Positions 1 through 9,094 are shown, counted from the first letter of the stretch. The stretch: 34,107 bases of DNA from Hoylesella shahii DSM 15611 = JCM 12083 (GCF_000613445.1 NZ_BAIZ01000034.1:1-34107), one strand, 5' to 3'. Notes: generated by a model not told the origin, from the letters alone. Made by a program: numbers and translations.

Positions 1-149
1 TACTTACATGAACTAAACGGATGCACGCGTAGCCTCTCACAACTAAGGATAGCACAAATATCGTAAACAAATGCAGGTTATTGGGGTAATACGTAAATCA
101 AATATTAGGCCACAGCATTGTTTTTGCAAAATCCCTTACAACGTTTTGC
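1..149. other. Intergenic DNA at window edge, no gene seen
   Basis: No open reading frame with coding character is visible on either strand. The DNA is AT-rich and ends where the collinear similarity between the two ~640-bp elements begins. A gene reading off the left edge cannot be excluded. Confidence 0.5.
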
Positions 150-790
150 GCGTTAAATTAAGTAATATTATTTTACAAAACACACCCTTCTAAACAACCC
201 CTTCTAGCGAAAACGCATGCTAAAAAACATGTATTTTGGTCTATTTTTTCGGTCTTGCGCACTTTATTTTACACCTAATTTGAGTGCAATAGCGCCATTT
301 TGCACCATTTAGCCTTTCTATTTGTTCGCCAACTCAAGATTTTAATCAGCCCCAAAAGCCGCTTTTTGTACCTAAAAAGCCCATTTTAGGCTATTTTTCA
401 CCAATAAAAGGCAGCATTATCTATCTTTTCTAAGGTGATAACCAGCGCCATAATCTACCATTTTCACCATTCAGTCTTGCGTTTTGCACCATTTAGCCTT
501 GCGTTTTGCATGAGTTAGCACTGCGTTTTGTAGGAGTTAGCACTGCGTTTTGTAGGAGATAGCAGTGCGTTTTGCTGCATTTAGCACTTTATTTTGCTAC
601 AATTAGCCCAAAATATAGCATAAAACACGGTTTATTTCATCAAAAACACCTTTGAAAACATCATCAAAGCAAGTGCGCTTTTCATCCGAACAAACCTCGG
701 CGAGAATCGATTATTTGGGAGCGAGTGAACTGTTGGTGAAAAATAAAGCGCTCACAATGTTAAATTTCATACCGAATATTTTACATCATA
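150..790. repeat. Dispersed ~640-bp intergenic element, copy 1
   Basis: This stretch aligns end to end and in the same orientation with 26891-27530. The first 36 bases differ at 3 positions and the last 32 at 5. Internal landmarks fall at the same offsets in both copies: a CGCCATTT block at offset 143 versus 142, a 22-bp tandem array at offset 328 in both, and CGAGAATCGA at offset 551 versus 552. No terminal inverted repeat is obvious. The two ends share only a short direct AATATT(ATT)TTACA motif. Short ORFs inside (for example 652-855) are not conserved as protein between the copies, so I regard the element as non-coding. It resembles in design the BrickBuilt MITEs described in Porphyromonas gingivalis, which also embed 22-23 bp tandem repeats; relatedness is not shown. 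Confidence 0.85.
478..609. repeat. 22-bp tandem array inside element copy 1 (6 units)
   Basis: Six head-to-tail 22-bp units start at 478, 500, 522, 544, 566 and 588. The core reads TGCGTTTTG, then a variable six-base segment, then TTAGCNN. A weaker partial unit precedes the first. Units differ from one another, most in the middle (CACCAT, CATGAG, TAGGAG, CTGCAT). There are no spacers, so this is not a CRISPR array. Confidence 0.85.
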
Positions 791-1282
791 CACAAACAAA
801 ACATAAGAACACCTACCATTACCTAATTAAGGAAAGCGCCGAGCACACGCGCTAGTAGTGCAATCGTTGTTAGAAAGTCAAACAACAGAGCAAGAATAAT
901 TCTGCCCATCGCTTTTGTATTTCCTCCAAATAATCGCTTGAGGTACACAGAAAACGAACACCTTTACACCCCCTCAAACCAAGATAAGCATAAATAAATC
1001 CACACTAGCAAACAACACTAAAACCAATATCCGCCACTAAATGTTAAACACAACACCATCAAACACACGTTGTTTCTACCCAATTAACGATTCAGCTACT
1101 TAGCACCTGCAACAACAACCTAGGCAAAGCAGCACACAAAGAGCAGCAGTCGTCTTTGAAACGCATGCCTAAAGCTTGTTCACAGGGACACTATGCATGC
1201 GACACCGATATCTGCGTGAATGAAGAGGCCGTTAGTTGTGGCGAAAATTATCCCATACAAGCACACACTTACGGCTCTAGAC
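791..1282. other. Intergenic DNA between element copy 1 and the nuclease gene, no gene seen
   Basis: About 490 bases, A/C-rich on the plus strand, without a convincing ORF, tRNA or strong hairpin. Two GCATGC hexamers flank 1150-1200, with no further structure that I can see. It is the downstream region of the nuclease gene. Confidence 0.5.
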
Positions 1283-2179
1283 TTAGTTCAAGCCCCACAA
1301 CGTGTTGTTAACAGCAGCTTCTTCCACCACATTCTCTATATCATCAGGCAAATTACAGAAAAAGTCGATACCTGTTTTTCTCTCCAATTCCTTAATAGAG
1401 ACTGCGTATTTAGCTAAACGTTTGTCGTTGCTAGGTTTATGTTCAATCCAAAAGCCCATGGCATTATACACACCATTTTTCACCCTTAACAAAGCCATAA
1501 AGAAAAATTTGGGTACAATTAGTCCCTTTCCAATAGTTGCCAACACCTGTTCAGACTTGTCTATCGTGCCTCCTTTGCAAATATAAAGTGTATCGCAGAA
1601 CGAATAACCATTGCGACTAGCAATCTCGCGCACCTTTGTTTCCATGGTTTCCCATACAGCTCGGTTAAATCCAGGCAACTGGGGCTGCATGTTGGTGAGA
1701 TAAAAAGTTTGATAATTGGCTTCATCCGAATTAAGTCTGTCTGCCGACGGACATATATGCCCATGATCGTAACCAGTACTCCGGTAGGGATCAGAGGTAA
1801 ACCATAGCGACTTGGGCAACAAAGGGTCCACAGGGTATTGGTTTGTGTCCGACTTATAACGGTTTGCGTTCTTCACCATGTTACTTCTAAAAAGCTGGTA
1901 GCAAGACCACCTTTGCGCTTTTTTCGCCTCATTCCATTCCACAGCGAAGTTCAAAACGCCATCTTTGGTTTTATGCAACAGCACCCTATTGGCCCCTGTT
2001 TTAAGTTGCGGAAACTCCAAACGCCTATACTCTTTATACGTACTGGCATTGTTGGCATTGCGATTTTCGCCTGTAGCCACATTGCCATTACCGCCCGTTT
2101 TGTCCACTTTACTAAGGTCTTCTCCTTCACAAGCCACTAATACAAAGGCAACGGCGAACATCATTAACTTCTTTATCAT
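1283..2179 (-). CDS. DNA/RNA non-specific endonuclease, lipoprotein
   Basis: 298-aa secreted nuclease of the NucA/EndoG-like DNA/RNA non-specific endonuclease family. These metal-dependent enzymes cut single- and double-stranded DNA and RNA. A lipoprotein signal peptide ends at Cys17 (VLVAC), so the protein should be anchored in the envelope, probably at the cell surface. Residues 18-50 are a Gly/Asn-rich linker. The catalytic signature is at 138-148 (DHGHICPSADR; H141 is the expected general base, a variant of the usual DRGH). The metal-binding Asn lies in LTNMQPQ (N163), and E180 falls in the helix that usually carries the conserved Glu. The length is normal for the family. The gene lies downstream of L31, separated by a terminator-like hairpin, and on the same strand as the TonB receptor and OB-fold lipoprotein genes. 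A role in scavenging or degrading extracellular nucleic acid is inferred. Confidence 0.93.
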   Translation of the reverse strand: MIKKLMMFAVAFVLVACEGEDLSKVDKTGGNGNVATGENRNANNASTYKEYRRLEFPQLKTGANRVLLHKTKDGVLNFAVEWNEAKKAQRWSCYQLFRSNMVKNANRYKSDTNQYPVDPLLPKSLWFTSDPYRSTGYDHGHICPSADRLNSDEANYQTFYLTNMQPQLPGFNRAVWETMETKVREIASRNGYSFCDTLYICKGGTIDKSEQVLATIGKGLIVPKFFFMALLRVKNGVYNAMGFWIEHKPSNDKRLAKYAVSIKELERKTGIDFFCNLPDDIENVVEEAAVNNTLWGLN

Positions 2180-2262
2180 TTGGCAAAGAAAATTGTTTTG
2201 AGGTCATAAAAAAAATCTGTGGGCTGCATTACATCCTTCAACACATACCACATATATTTGCG

Positions 2263-2306
2263 AAATGCGCCCTTAACGTATATGCAACTACGTTGAGGGC
2301 GCATTT
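2263..2306 (-). terminator. Hairpin downstream of the L31 gene
   Basis: Two 18-base arms (2263-2280 and 2289-2306) pair with a single G-U type mismatch around an 8-base loop. The arms read AAATGCGCCCTTAACGTA and its near complement. It lies between the L31 stop and the nuclease start on the minus strand. The T tract after the arm is short, so it may be a terminator or a processing hairpin. Confidence 0.65.
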
Positions 2307-2384
2307 CTAAAGTGTTCGAAGCGTAATAGTGAACAAATGCTACTTCATACGCTCGTTTAAATATATACTTATAAAAAAGATATA

Positions 2385-2636
2385 TTATTTTTTGATCTTA
2401 CCATAGCGGTTCATGAAGCGGTCTACGCGACCAGCTGTATCAACAAGCTTGCTCTTACCAGTATAGAAGGGGTGAGAAGTGCTTGAGATTTCAATCTTTA
2501 CCACAGGGTAAGTTTCGCCTTCAAACTCTACAGTGTCATTGGTTTTGCACGTAGATTGTGAAAGGAACATATCGCCGTTGGACATATCTTTGAATACGAC
2601 GGGGCGATAGTTTTCGGGATGAATACCTTTTTTCAT
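2385..2636 (-). CDS. rpmE2: 50S ribosomal protein L31 type B
   Basis: 83-aa ribosomal protein L31 of the long (type B) form. It binds the 50S subunit near the central protuberance and bridges to the 30S head. The N-terminus [13 protein letters not shown] and the C-terminal [12 protein letters not shown] are diagnostic. The zinc-binding CxxC of the type A form is absent: the only cysteine is in [11 protein letters not shown]. That is the zinc-independent variant, which in several bacteria is induced when zinc is scarce. The gene has its own promoter (2685-2716), and a long dyad overlaps that promoter. A hairpin follows the stop codon. It sits alone between the OB-fold lipoprotein gene and the nuclease gene. 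Confidence 0.97.
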   Translation of the reverse strand: MKKGIHPENYRPVVFKDMSNGDMFLSQSTCKTNDTVEFEGETYPVVKIEISSTSHPFYTGKSKLVDTAGRVDRFMNRYGKIKK

Positions 2637-2677
2637 TTTACTTTTTTATATATATGTTATGTAATACGTATACTATA

Positions 2678-2711
2678 CGGGCTGCAAATTTACGAATAAA
2701 TTCGCAGCCCG
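2678..2711. promoter_or_regulatory. Dyad overlapping the L31 promoter, candidate operator
   Basis: Left arm 2678-2692 and right arm 2697-2711 are 15 bases each, complementary at 14 positions, around the centre CGAA. The left arm contains the minus-strand -7 element TAAATTTG (2685-2692). The right arm ends two bases before the TTTG at 2713-2716. A repressor bound here would cover the core promoter. No T tract follows, which argues against a terminator. Zur is a plausible regulator because zinc-free L31 paralogs are often Zur-controlled, but this is inference. Confidence 0.6.
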
Positions 2712-2716
2712 CCAAA
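2685..2716 (-). promoter_or_regulatory. Promoter of the L31 gene
   Basis: On the minus strand TTTG (2713-2716) is followed after 20 bases by TAAATTTG (2685-2692). This is a close match to the Bacteroidetes -33/-7 consensus. The start codon is about 50 bases downstream. Confidence 0.7.
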
Positions 2717-2792
2717 GCTTTCTATGCTTTTTTAGTGAAATGGTGAGTTGGCAAGAGGGAATTGGCAGTTGACAAAGAGGCTCTGACAGCCG

Positions 2793-2824
2793 ACAAGTTA
2801 ACAAGTTAACGAGTTAACAAGAAA
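2793..2824. repeat. 8-bp period tandem repeat (ACAAGTTA-like)
   Basis: Four units of eight bases: ACAAGTTA, ACAAGTTA, ACGAGTTA, ACAAGAAA. It lies in the 3' flank of the DUF6359 gene. Other arrays with the same period occur at 11255, 15373, 25432 and 25560. Confidence 0.75.
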
Positions 2825-2906
2825 TTGCGCCAACCGCTGGTTTAGCCCTAACCTAACACTATATTGTGTGTTACTACCTGAAAGTTTTCTGCTAACCAAA
2901 GAGTCG

Positions 2907-4286
2907 TCACTTTGCGTATATAACAGTAACTTTAAGTATGCGCATTTGCACACCACCACCCTTGGGTTCTGAGAACACGTTTTTGTAAGTTACCGAGTTA
3001 CCTGAGAAAGAAACAGTAGCCGTGGCATTGCCTACATAAATGTCTTCCTTGAACTTGTCGCAGTTAAGGACAACCTTGGCAATCTTCTTGTTCCCAGTTA
3101 TGGTGAAGCTGTTATTCTTATACATACGCACATTATGGTGCTGCTTGTAATAAGCTGGTGCGTTCTGTTCACCACCTGCATCAAAGGTCATCTTCAAGCC
3201 TTCAGCCAAGTCTATGGATGTAAGCGGTTTTATATCAGCCCCTCCCAAGGTCTTAACTTCGTACGTTACGGTTTCCGTTCCCACTTCTGTGTTGGCATTG
3301 GTCAACGTTACCACTTGTCCCTCAATAGAAAGTCCTTTACCCGCTTGGGGTGTTTCTGGATTCTCGGGAGTAGTTCCGCCTGCCTCTTTCTTGCCGTTAA
3401 GCGTGAAGATGTACGATTTGTTAGCTTCGGTTTCGGGTGTATTACCCTTAAAGTTGATGAATGTACCATAGATAACAACTTCATCACCCACCTTAATTTG
3501 GTTGTCTGCGGTGAACTTGGCGTTACCTAAATACATGCTACGGAAGATCTGCAAGCTATCCATCTTCTTGGTATTGTCGTCCGAAATATAGTAAGTGGCA
3601 TTACCATATTGGCCTTTATCAACCGATTTGATAAAACTTATTTTACCCTTTACATAAATATTTTCAAGCTTACCATCGGTAGCCAACGCCCTAACCTTAG
3701 CCAAGGCCGCCGTTACATTGTAAGGCTCGGCCTCCGTTCCAGCACCTTTAGGTTCGCCAGGAACTAGCGTTTCGGCCTCAACGGTCTTACCGTTAAGCGA
3801 GTGAATCCACGATTTGTTGGGTTCGCTCTCAGGCGTGTTGCCCTTGAAGTTGACGAAAATCCCACGGATAACAACCTCGTCACCCGCTTTAATTTGGTCT
3901 TTCGCAGTGAACTTGGCGTTACCTAAATACTTGCTACGGTATATCTGCAAGCTATCCATCTTTTTGGTAATGTCGTCGGAAATAAAGTAAGTTGCGTTGC
4001 CAAAATTACCTGTATCCACTTCCTTAACACTTCTAATCTTTCCTTTCACAAAGATTTCGCCTGTATTCTCTCCGCCTTTCAGGGTCTTAATCTTCGCCAA
4101 GGCGGCAGTAATGTTATAAGGATCGGCTTCCGTTCCTGTGCCAGTAGGTGTGCCGGGTTCAAACACTTCTTGGTTGCCACCCTTGTTTTCGTTCGGGTTG
4201 TTGTATGGTTCGGGCACGTCTTGGCAACCCCCTAGCATGGCGGTAGCAAGAGCCGCTATTAATATTGCATAGATTACTTTTTTCAT
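2907..4286 (-). CDS. Lipoprotein with two DUF6359-type OB-fold domains
   Basis: 459-aa lipoprotein: signal peptide with lipobox Cys21 (MLGGC), then a Pro/Asn-rich linker. Two near-identical domains follow at about 48-168 and 178-300. Each opens with GTEA(D/E)PYN, carries VKGKI and NATY(F/Y)ISDD, and ends with GDEVVI.G and an NFKGNTPE strand. This is the pattern of the OB-fold domains found in bacterial surface proteins and secreted nucleases (DUF6359). A C-terminal beta-rich domain spans about 317-459. OB folds often bind nucleic acid or oligosaccharide, so I infer a surface binding protein, ligand unknown. The two domains arose by internal duplication, still visible in the DNA. The gene lies 135 bases downstream of the DUF5689 gene and probably belongs to the TonB receptor operon. 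Confidence 0.8.
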   Translation of the reverse strand: MKKVIYAILIAALATAMLGGCQDVPEPYNNPNENKGGNQEVFEPGTPTGTGTEADPYNITAALAKIKTLKGGENTGEIFVKGKIRSVKEVDTGNFGNATYFISDDITKKMDSLQIYRSKYLGNAKFTAKDQIKAGDEVVIRGIFVNFKGNTPESEPNKSWIHSLNGKTVEAETLVPGEPKGAGTEAEPYNVTAALAKVRALATDGKLENIYVKGKISFIKSVDKGQYGNATYYISDDNTKKMDSLQIFRSMYLGNAKFTADNQIKVGDEVVIYGTFINFKGNTPETEANKSYIFTLNGKKEAGGTTPENPETPQAGKGLSIEGQVVTLTNANTEVGTETVTYEVKTLGGADIKPLTSIDLAEGLKMTFDAGGEQNAPAYYKQHHNVRMYKNNSFTITGNKKIAKVVLNCDKFKEDIYVGNATATVSFSGNSVTYKNVFSEPKGGGVQMRILKVTVIYAK

Positions 4287-4421
4287 AATGACTGCTTATT
4301 ATATGTGTTAATGTTTCTTTTATCAAGTTTCTGCCTTACTCTCCGCCGTTGTATTATCCGCATAATTCTAGCTGTGTAGACAAACAAACGCGCATGGAGA
4401 GAGCCGAAAACTCAGCGTGTT

Positions 4422-5264
4422 TCACTTCTTTACGTCGCTCTCGGTACGTATTAGTATTTGCCACGTGTTGCGAAAGCGAGTGAAGATGCCTGTTATGTCT
4501 ACCGTTCCTTGTGGAAGTGGCTGGGCGGCAAAGTCGGCGTAGGTGCTGGTGCGCACCACAATTTGTTTGCTTGTAAAGCCTTCCAACTCGCGGTTAACGC
4601 TGTTGGCTGCATCTTTTTCGGCTGCCGATGCAAACACCTTTTTACCATCTGCGTCTTTAAACTTAACGCCTTTGATGGTCATCAGTCGGCCACTGTGGGT
4701 GCGAAGATATTCTGTGTCCGATATTTTCGACACGTCGAACACTTCGGGTTGCACTTTCGACACATCAACAGCACCCATATAATTGAAATGCTCGTTCCAC
4801 AAATAGCGGTTCATTCTGCTAACTGATGTCTGCCCCTTGCTGTTGGTAAAGGGCGTGCCGATAGACGCCTGCTGTCCGTAACCGCCCACATAGAGGTCTT
4901 TTAGGTTAACGATGATTTCTTGTCCAACGGGCAAATAGCCGAAAAGACCGCCTTGGGCGATGTTGATTAGTATGCCGCCTGTTGCATCTTCTAGGCAAAT
5001 GCTATTGTAGATGTTGCCTTGAATGTCGTTACCTGTTATGCGACCTTTTATCTGCACGTCGTTCTCAACCTGCTTATAAGGGTCTGTTTGCGCGCCGATG
5101 GCATTGGCGTAGTTGTTCTTCAACTCGCTAATGGTAATCACGTTTGTTTCTTTTATGCTCGGATTGCCGTACGCCTCGCTGCTGTTGGGGTCGTTCCAAT
5201 CCTTGTCCATACAGCCAACAAGGGCCGCACAAGCAATGGCAATGAGCGAATATCTTATTTTCAT
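4422..5264 (-). CDS. DUF5689 domain lipoprotein
   Basis: 280-aa lipoprotein with lipobox Cys18 (AALVGC). The body matches the DUF5689 family, an OB-fold-like beta-barrel domain common in Bacteroidetes surface proteins. Visible features are ITISELK, a VQIKGRITGNDIQGN strand pair, ICLEDATGGILI, and LPVGQEIIVNLKDLYVGGYG. A C-terminal segment (about 190-280) repeats the OB-like layout and ends TWQILIRTESDV. It lies 131 bases downstream of the TonB receptor gene and upstream of the DUF6359 gene, all on the same strand. The likely role is ligand capture at the outer membrane next to the receptor. DUF5689 domains also occur in secreted nucleases of Flavobacteria, which is why nucleic acid is a candidate ligand; that link is inference. 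Confidence 0.83.
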   Translation of the reverse strand: MKIRYSLIAIACAALVGCMDKDWNDPNSSEAYGNPSIKETNVITISELKNNYANAIGAQTDPYKQVENDVQIKGRITGNDIQGNIYNSICLEDATGGILINIAQGGLFGYLPVGQEIIVNLKDLYVGGYGQQASIGTPFTNSKGQTSVSRMNRYLWNEHFNYMGAVDVSKVQPEVFDVSKISDTEYLRTHSGRLMTIKGVKFKDADGKKVFASAAEKDAANSVNRELEGFTSKQIVVRTSTYADFAAQPLPQGTVDITGIFTRFRNTWQILIRTESDVKK

Positions 5265-5394
5265 GTCGCTGTTGATATTTTGTTTACGCTGCCCAGTTCG
5301 TGACTTTGGCCAACCGAACTGTGGCTATGCGCATTTGGGTTATGAACTTATCAATTGTTAACTGATATGCCTAGGGGTATGAATGCCTACCGCA

Positions 5395-7933
5395 TTAAAA
5401 GCGATAGCTAACATTAAGCATCGCATTAGTGCCCCAAGCATAGAATTTTTTGGGATTACGCGAGAACTTATAAGCACGTGCATTACCCGAAGTGGTATAG
5501 TCTGAACGACTTTGTTCGTAGCCACCTGTCACAATACGGCTATTGTTGAGCAGATTGGTGAACATCAAGTTCACAGACATCTGTCCGCGTTTCAGATAGA
5601 TGCTCTTACCAATCGAGCCATCTAGCATAAATCCGCCATTCCCTTTATCTTGCGGAGTGCGCATCACATTGCCTTCGGCATCAACGTTTCCGCGTTTCTC
5701 GCCCACGCTCTTATAGCATGATAAAGCGAATAGCCCAGGTAAATGCGGTCGTAGTAGTTGCCACACAAGTCTACAAACCAGCCTCCTTTATGGTAGCTAA
5801 GAATCAAGCTACCAGCCGTAAGGGGTGTTCCAGCCTCGCGCATATCTTTATTAAGCACCACATCATTCTCGTAAGTACCTTGAGTTGAGTTTACATAGGT
5901 TACGTAAGCATCGTTAATATTCTTGGCTTCGCTCAATGTGCCCAAGAGTTTTACGTCAAATGCAGAGTTGATTTTATATTTCAACGCTGCTTCCAACCCA
6001 TAGTGCACCTTCTTTTGGTTCTTAACTGCCACGTAAGAGAACGAGTTGATATCGTCGAAATAGAAGCAATGCCAATCGGCAACATTGCTTAAGTGAGTGA
6101 AATATCCGTTAAGGTTAAGGTGAATACGGCCAGATTGATGTTGAAAACCTAATTCAGCGCTATACACACGCTCGTTTTTCAGGCCTTGCACAAAGTCGTT
6201 GTTCAATTCAGGAGCTACAAACGACACGTAAGGCGTGGGTGCATTAAACTGATAACCTTGACCCAACTGCAACGTATTGCCGCCGCCCATGCTCCAAATT
6301 AGGCTTGCTTTACCGCCACCTTCAAGAAAATGCGCGGTACCGCTTTTGCCAAACGAGCTTTCTGCGAACAATCCGTTGCGCATTTTGCCGTCGCGTTGCA
6401 TGCTAACGCTCCCACTTTACCAGCAAACATTAAGTTTACACGACCAAGAAGCACATTATAACTACTCCAAGCCATGGCCTTATTCACCAGCAGATGATAG
6501 TCGTAACCAAACACATCGCCCTTTCCCACCAGTGCATTAGGATTGTTCAAGTCGTATTGCACTTGCGAAGAATTGGGTGCATAGGTACCAATGGCATAAG
6601 TGTTAACGTTGTGATAGGAGTTAGCACCCAGCAAATCGTCCATAGTTTGATAGTTACGGGCATTGTTAGTGCTACCGATAAAACCTAAGTTCCATGTAGC
6701 GTTCTTTGTAACCTGCATGTTAAGTGTAGAAGCCAACGCCAATGTTAGTGCATCGTTGCGACGAGCTTGCAAGTAATACATAGCATCTACGCCCTGTGCT
6801 GCCACACTTTTATTGGCAGCATAGAGTCTATCCCAGTTCACTTGTCGGTTGGCTTTGCTTGCCGTTAGATAATTATAGGCTGTATACCAGTCGGCAAGTG
6901 ATTGTCTTGTTCTAGCCAATTTGTTGGTTTCATCCCAAACATCATAATAGCTACTGGGCAACATTTTCCAATAATCAGGCTGCGGATTATCGCTATTATT
7001 ATAGTTTAGCTTCGTGCTTTTGTACATACTGTATCGTCCAAAGAGCGAAGTAGAAAGCTTCAAGCCATCGTCAATCTTCCAATCCCAGGTCATTACGGCC
7101 GATGGTGCGAAGTCGTTTACCACGCGCGAGTTTCTCACTTTGCCGTTTTGGTATCCCCAATAGGGGTTGTATTGGTTATCGTTAGCAATCCAATAGCTTT
7201 CGTCTGTTGCTGCACCTTGCGAGCCTCGCTCTGTGGGATTGCCCCAAGTGGTGAAGGCCAACGAATGCTGTGTGCGCGAACCAAACACCTTTTGCACGCC
7301 CAAGAAATAAGATAAAGAGTTATAGAAGGTGCCTTCCACATATCCGCGGTTAGCCCAACGATAAGTTAAGCTAGCCGAAAAGGCCCATCCTTTCTCGTTT
7401 AGTCCGCTATTATATGTGTACATACCACGCAAAGTGTAGTTTCGGTTGGCGCCACCAATTGAGAGGCGGTGACCGGCGGGTTGATTAGCGGGTCGGAAGT
7501 CGTAGTTATTAGAACCTCCCAATGCAGGCATGGCAAAGAGATTATCCTCGAAAGGCAATGCAAAGTCGGCATTTCGAGTTTGTTGGTTCAGTCCTCCTAC
7601 ATTTGAAAAGCGGAATTGTCCGCTCACGGCATCGTTTAATGGCACACCGTTTACATGCACCTCGTTGTACTTTTGGTTAAGTGCACGATACCTAAACCTC
7701 ATTGGTGAGAATAAGAATCCCACTTGCGAGGCATATAGATTAGATGCCGAATTAATGATGGTTACGTTCTGCGACATATTTTCGTTATCACCAAGTTGTG
7801 CCTCGGTGAATGTAAATGCCGACTCGTCTACCGTTGTTGGCTGTTGCTGTTTGTTGTCCTTGGGTGTTTGTGCAAATGCCACTGGAGCATAACACAAGGC
7901 AACCAATGCTAGTTTCAGCTTTGCTTTCGTCAT
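5395..7933 (-). pseudogene. TonB-dependent receptor, two frameshifts
   Basis: Outer-membrane TonB-dependent transporter of about 845 codons, read in three frames. The start at 7933 gives a signal peptide ending AFAQ at residue 21. A longer reading from 8053 would add 40 residues without signal character. The plug follows (NVTIINSASNLYAS, HVNGVPLNDAVSGQFRF), then the beta-barrel. The C-terminus ends in NVSYRF, a typical outer-membrane aromatic end. Frame changes occur near 6405-6411 (after FAGKVG, before MQRDGKMRNG) and near 5715-5722 (after LGYSLYH, before YKSVGEKRG). Each is repaired by one extra base. No SusD partner is present. It is the first gene of the run with the DUF5689 and DUF6359 lipoproteins. 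A weak -7 element lies at 7970-7977. The substrate is unknown; the gene is either decayed or interrupted by sequencing error. Confidence 0.85.
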
Positions 7934-8303
7934 AGTCTTATCTTTATTGCTAATGAGTATAATCGGTTGCAAAGTAACAAAATAAAATTGAAAAAAAGTT
8001 GTTTTTACCCAAAAGAATATGTTCGTTTCATCCCTATTGTTGTCCCTATGCACATTAATATGTTGGTAAACATTTTTTACAGACTATTCTTTAGCGGTAA
8101 GACAATGGTGAAATGCTTGTATTAGCGAAATTAAAAACAGCAATCCCAAACCAGCCAACAGCATAAGGATAACTCATTTAGCATGGGTAGGCCTTGCGCT
8201 ATTGGCAGGTTCGGGATTGAAATTAAAGAAATGTGCAAGGCGGTGCGCACATTTTGCACATAATATAAAAGCTTGTTAGCAAGCTAGATGGCAAGTTTGT
8301 TGC
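7934..8303. other. Intergenic region upstream of the TonB receptor gene
   Basis: This 370-base gap separates the sialic acid operon from the TonB receptor gene. It holds a weak promoter -7 sequence (TTACTTTG, minus strand, 7970-7977) 37 bases before the receptor start, and a hairpin at 8231-8261. No other gene is visible. Confidence 0.5.
8231..8261 (-). terminator. Hairpin after the creatininase-family gene
   Basis: Perfect 8-base arms ATGTGCAA and TTGCACAT (8231-8238 and 8254-8261). On the minus strand they are followed by TTCTTTAATT. It may end the sialic acid operon. The loop contains a second GTGCGCAC palindrome. Confidence 0.4.
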
Positions 8304-9086
8304 TCACCAAGCATCTTCCGTATAAAGGTCGTCTTCGGTATTCACGGCTATGAAATCGGCAAAAAAACTGGCGTAGGCATCGCAAACAGCACTAGCAAAA
8401 CGTTTTCCCTTCTCGGCTGTAGACAGCGAAGGCGAGCCAATACCTGTGTCTTTCGACACCTTTTTCCAATTGCGTGGCATCCACACACGTCCATCTTGCA
8501 AGGCTTCTATAGTGAAAGCGTTGCTCTTAGCTTCGCCCGCATCTGCGAGATTCACCAATTCTGGATGGTAATGCATCATCACCGAGGTTTCAATTTCGTC
8601 GGCATGGTCGCCTGGATTGTCGAAAAAGTCCTTTGCACAGCACATTTTAAACCACTCGCTAGCAGCGATAAGGAAGTCGGGATATTGTGTAAGCAGGTCG
8701 CGAATCATGCTTTTAAACGTGTTGCCGCCATGACCATTAACAATAACCAACTTGCGAAATCCTTGATGATAAAGCGAATCTACGATATCTGTCAGTATGG
8801 CCTTTTGTGTTTCATATCGTGTATGCACACAGAAAGGCAATGTTCTTTGCCCCGGATTTTGCGAACCCATCGTAATTGGTGGCATCACCATGGCATGCAA
8901 GCCATGCACATCTAGCAAGCGTTGGGCTGCATCTACGGCAATATCATGCGACAAAATGCAGTCTGTGAGATAAGGCAAATGGTAGTTGTGTGGCTCGGTT
9001 GCTCCCCAAGGCAGCACCACCAGTTGGTAGTTATTGTGCCTTGTGATGCCGTAGTTGCTCACCGAGAGGTCGACCGTTTTATTCAT
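8304..9086 (-). CDS. Creatininase-family amidohydrolase in the sialic acid operon
   Basis: 260-aa protein of the creatininase/creatinine amidohydrolase family. These are two-metal hydrolases of cyclic or linear amides; the family also includes MftE and formamide deformylases. The metal ligands are visible: E31 and H33 in GATEPHNYHLP, D42, H119 in NGHGGN, and E166 in HADEIETS. It is cytoplasmic, with no signal peptide. Its start codon lies 8 bases after the stop codon of the AGE-type epimerase, so the two are almost certainly translated from one transcript. The family is not part of the known nanLET-type pathway. A role in handling an amide or lactam form of sialic acid or of an amino sugar is my inference; the substrate cannot be read from sequence. 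A hairpin at 8231-8261 may end the operon. Confidence 0.88.
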   Translation of the reverse strand: MNKTVDLSVSNYGITRHNNYQLVVLPWGATEPHNYHLPYLTDCILSHDIAVDAAQRLLDVHGLHAMVMPPITMGSQNPGQRTLPFCVHTRYETQKAILTDIVDSLYHQGFRKLVIVNGHGGNTFKSMIRDLLTQYPDFLIAASEWFKMCCAKDFFDNPGDHADEIETSVMMHYHPELVNLADAGEAKSNAFTIEALQDGRVWMPRNWKKVSKDTGIGSPSLSTAEKGKRFASAVCDAYASFFADFIAVNTEDDLYTEDAW

Positions 9087-9094
9087 CTACAGTG

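Noticed and set aside
478..609. 22-bp repeats as a CRISPR array
   Set aside because: Units abut with no spacers, are degenerate, and no cas genes are near.
652..855. 67-aa plus-strand ORF across the end of element copy 1
   Set aside because: It runs out of the element into unrelated DNA and has no counterpart in copy 2.
5395..7933. TonB receptor as a SusC with a glycan PUL
   Set aside because: No SusD homologue or glycoside hydrolase is adjacent; the neighbours are OB-fold-type lipoproteins.
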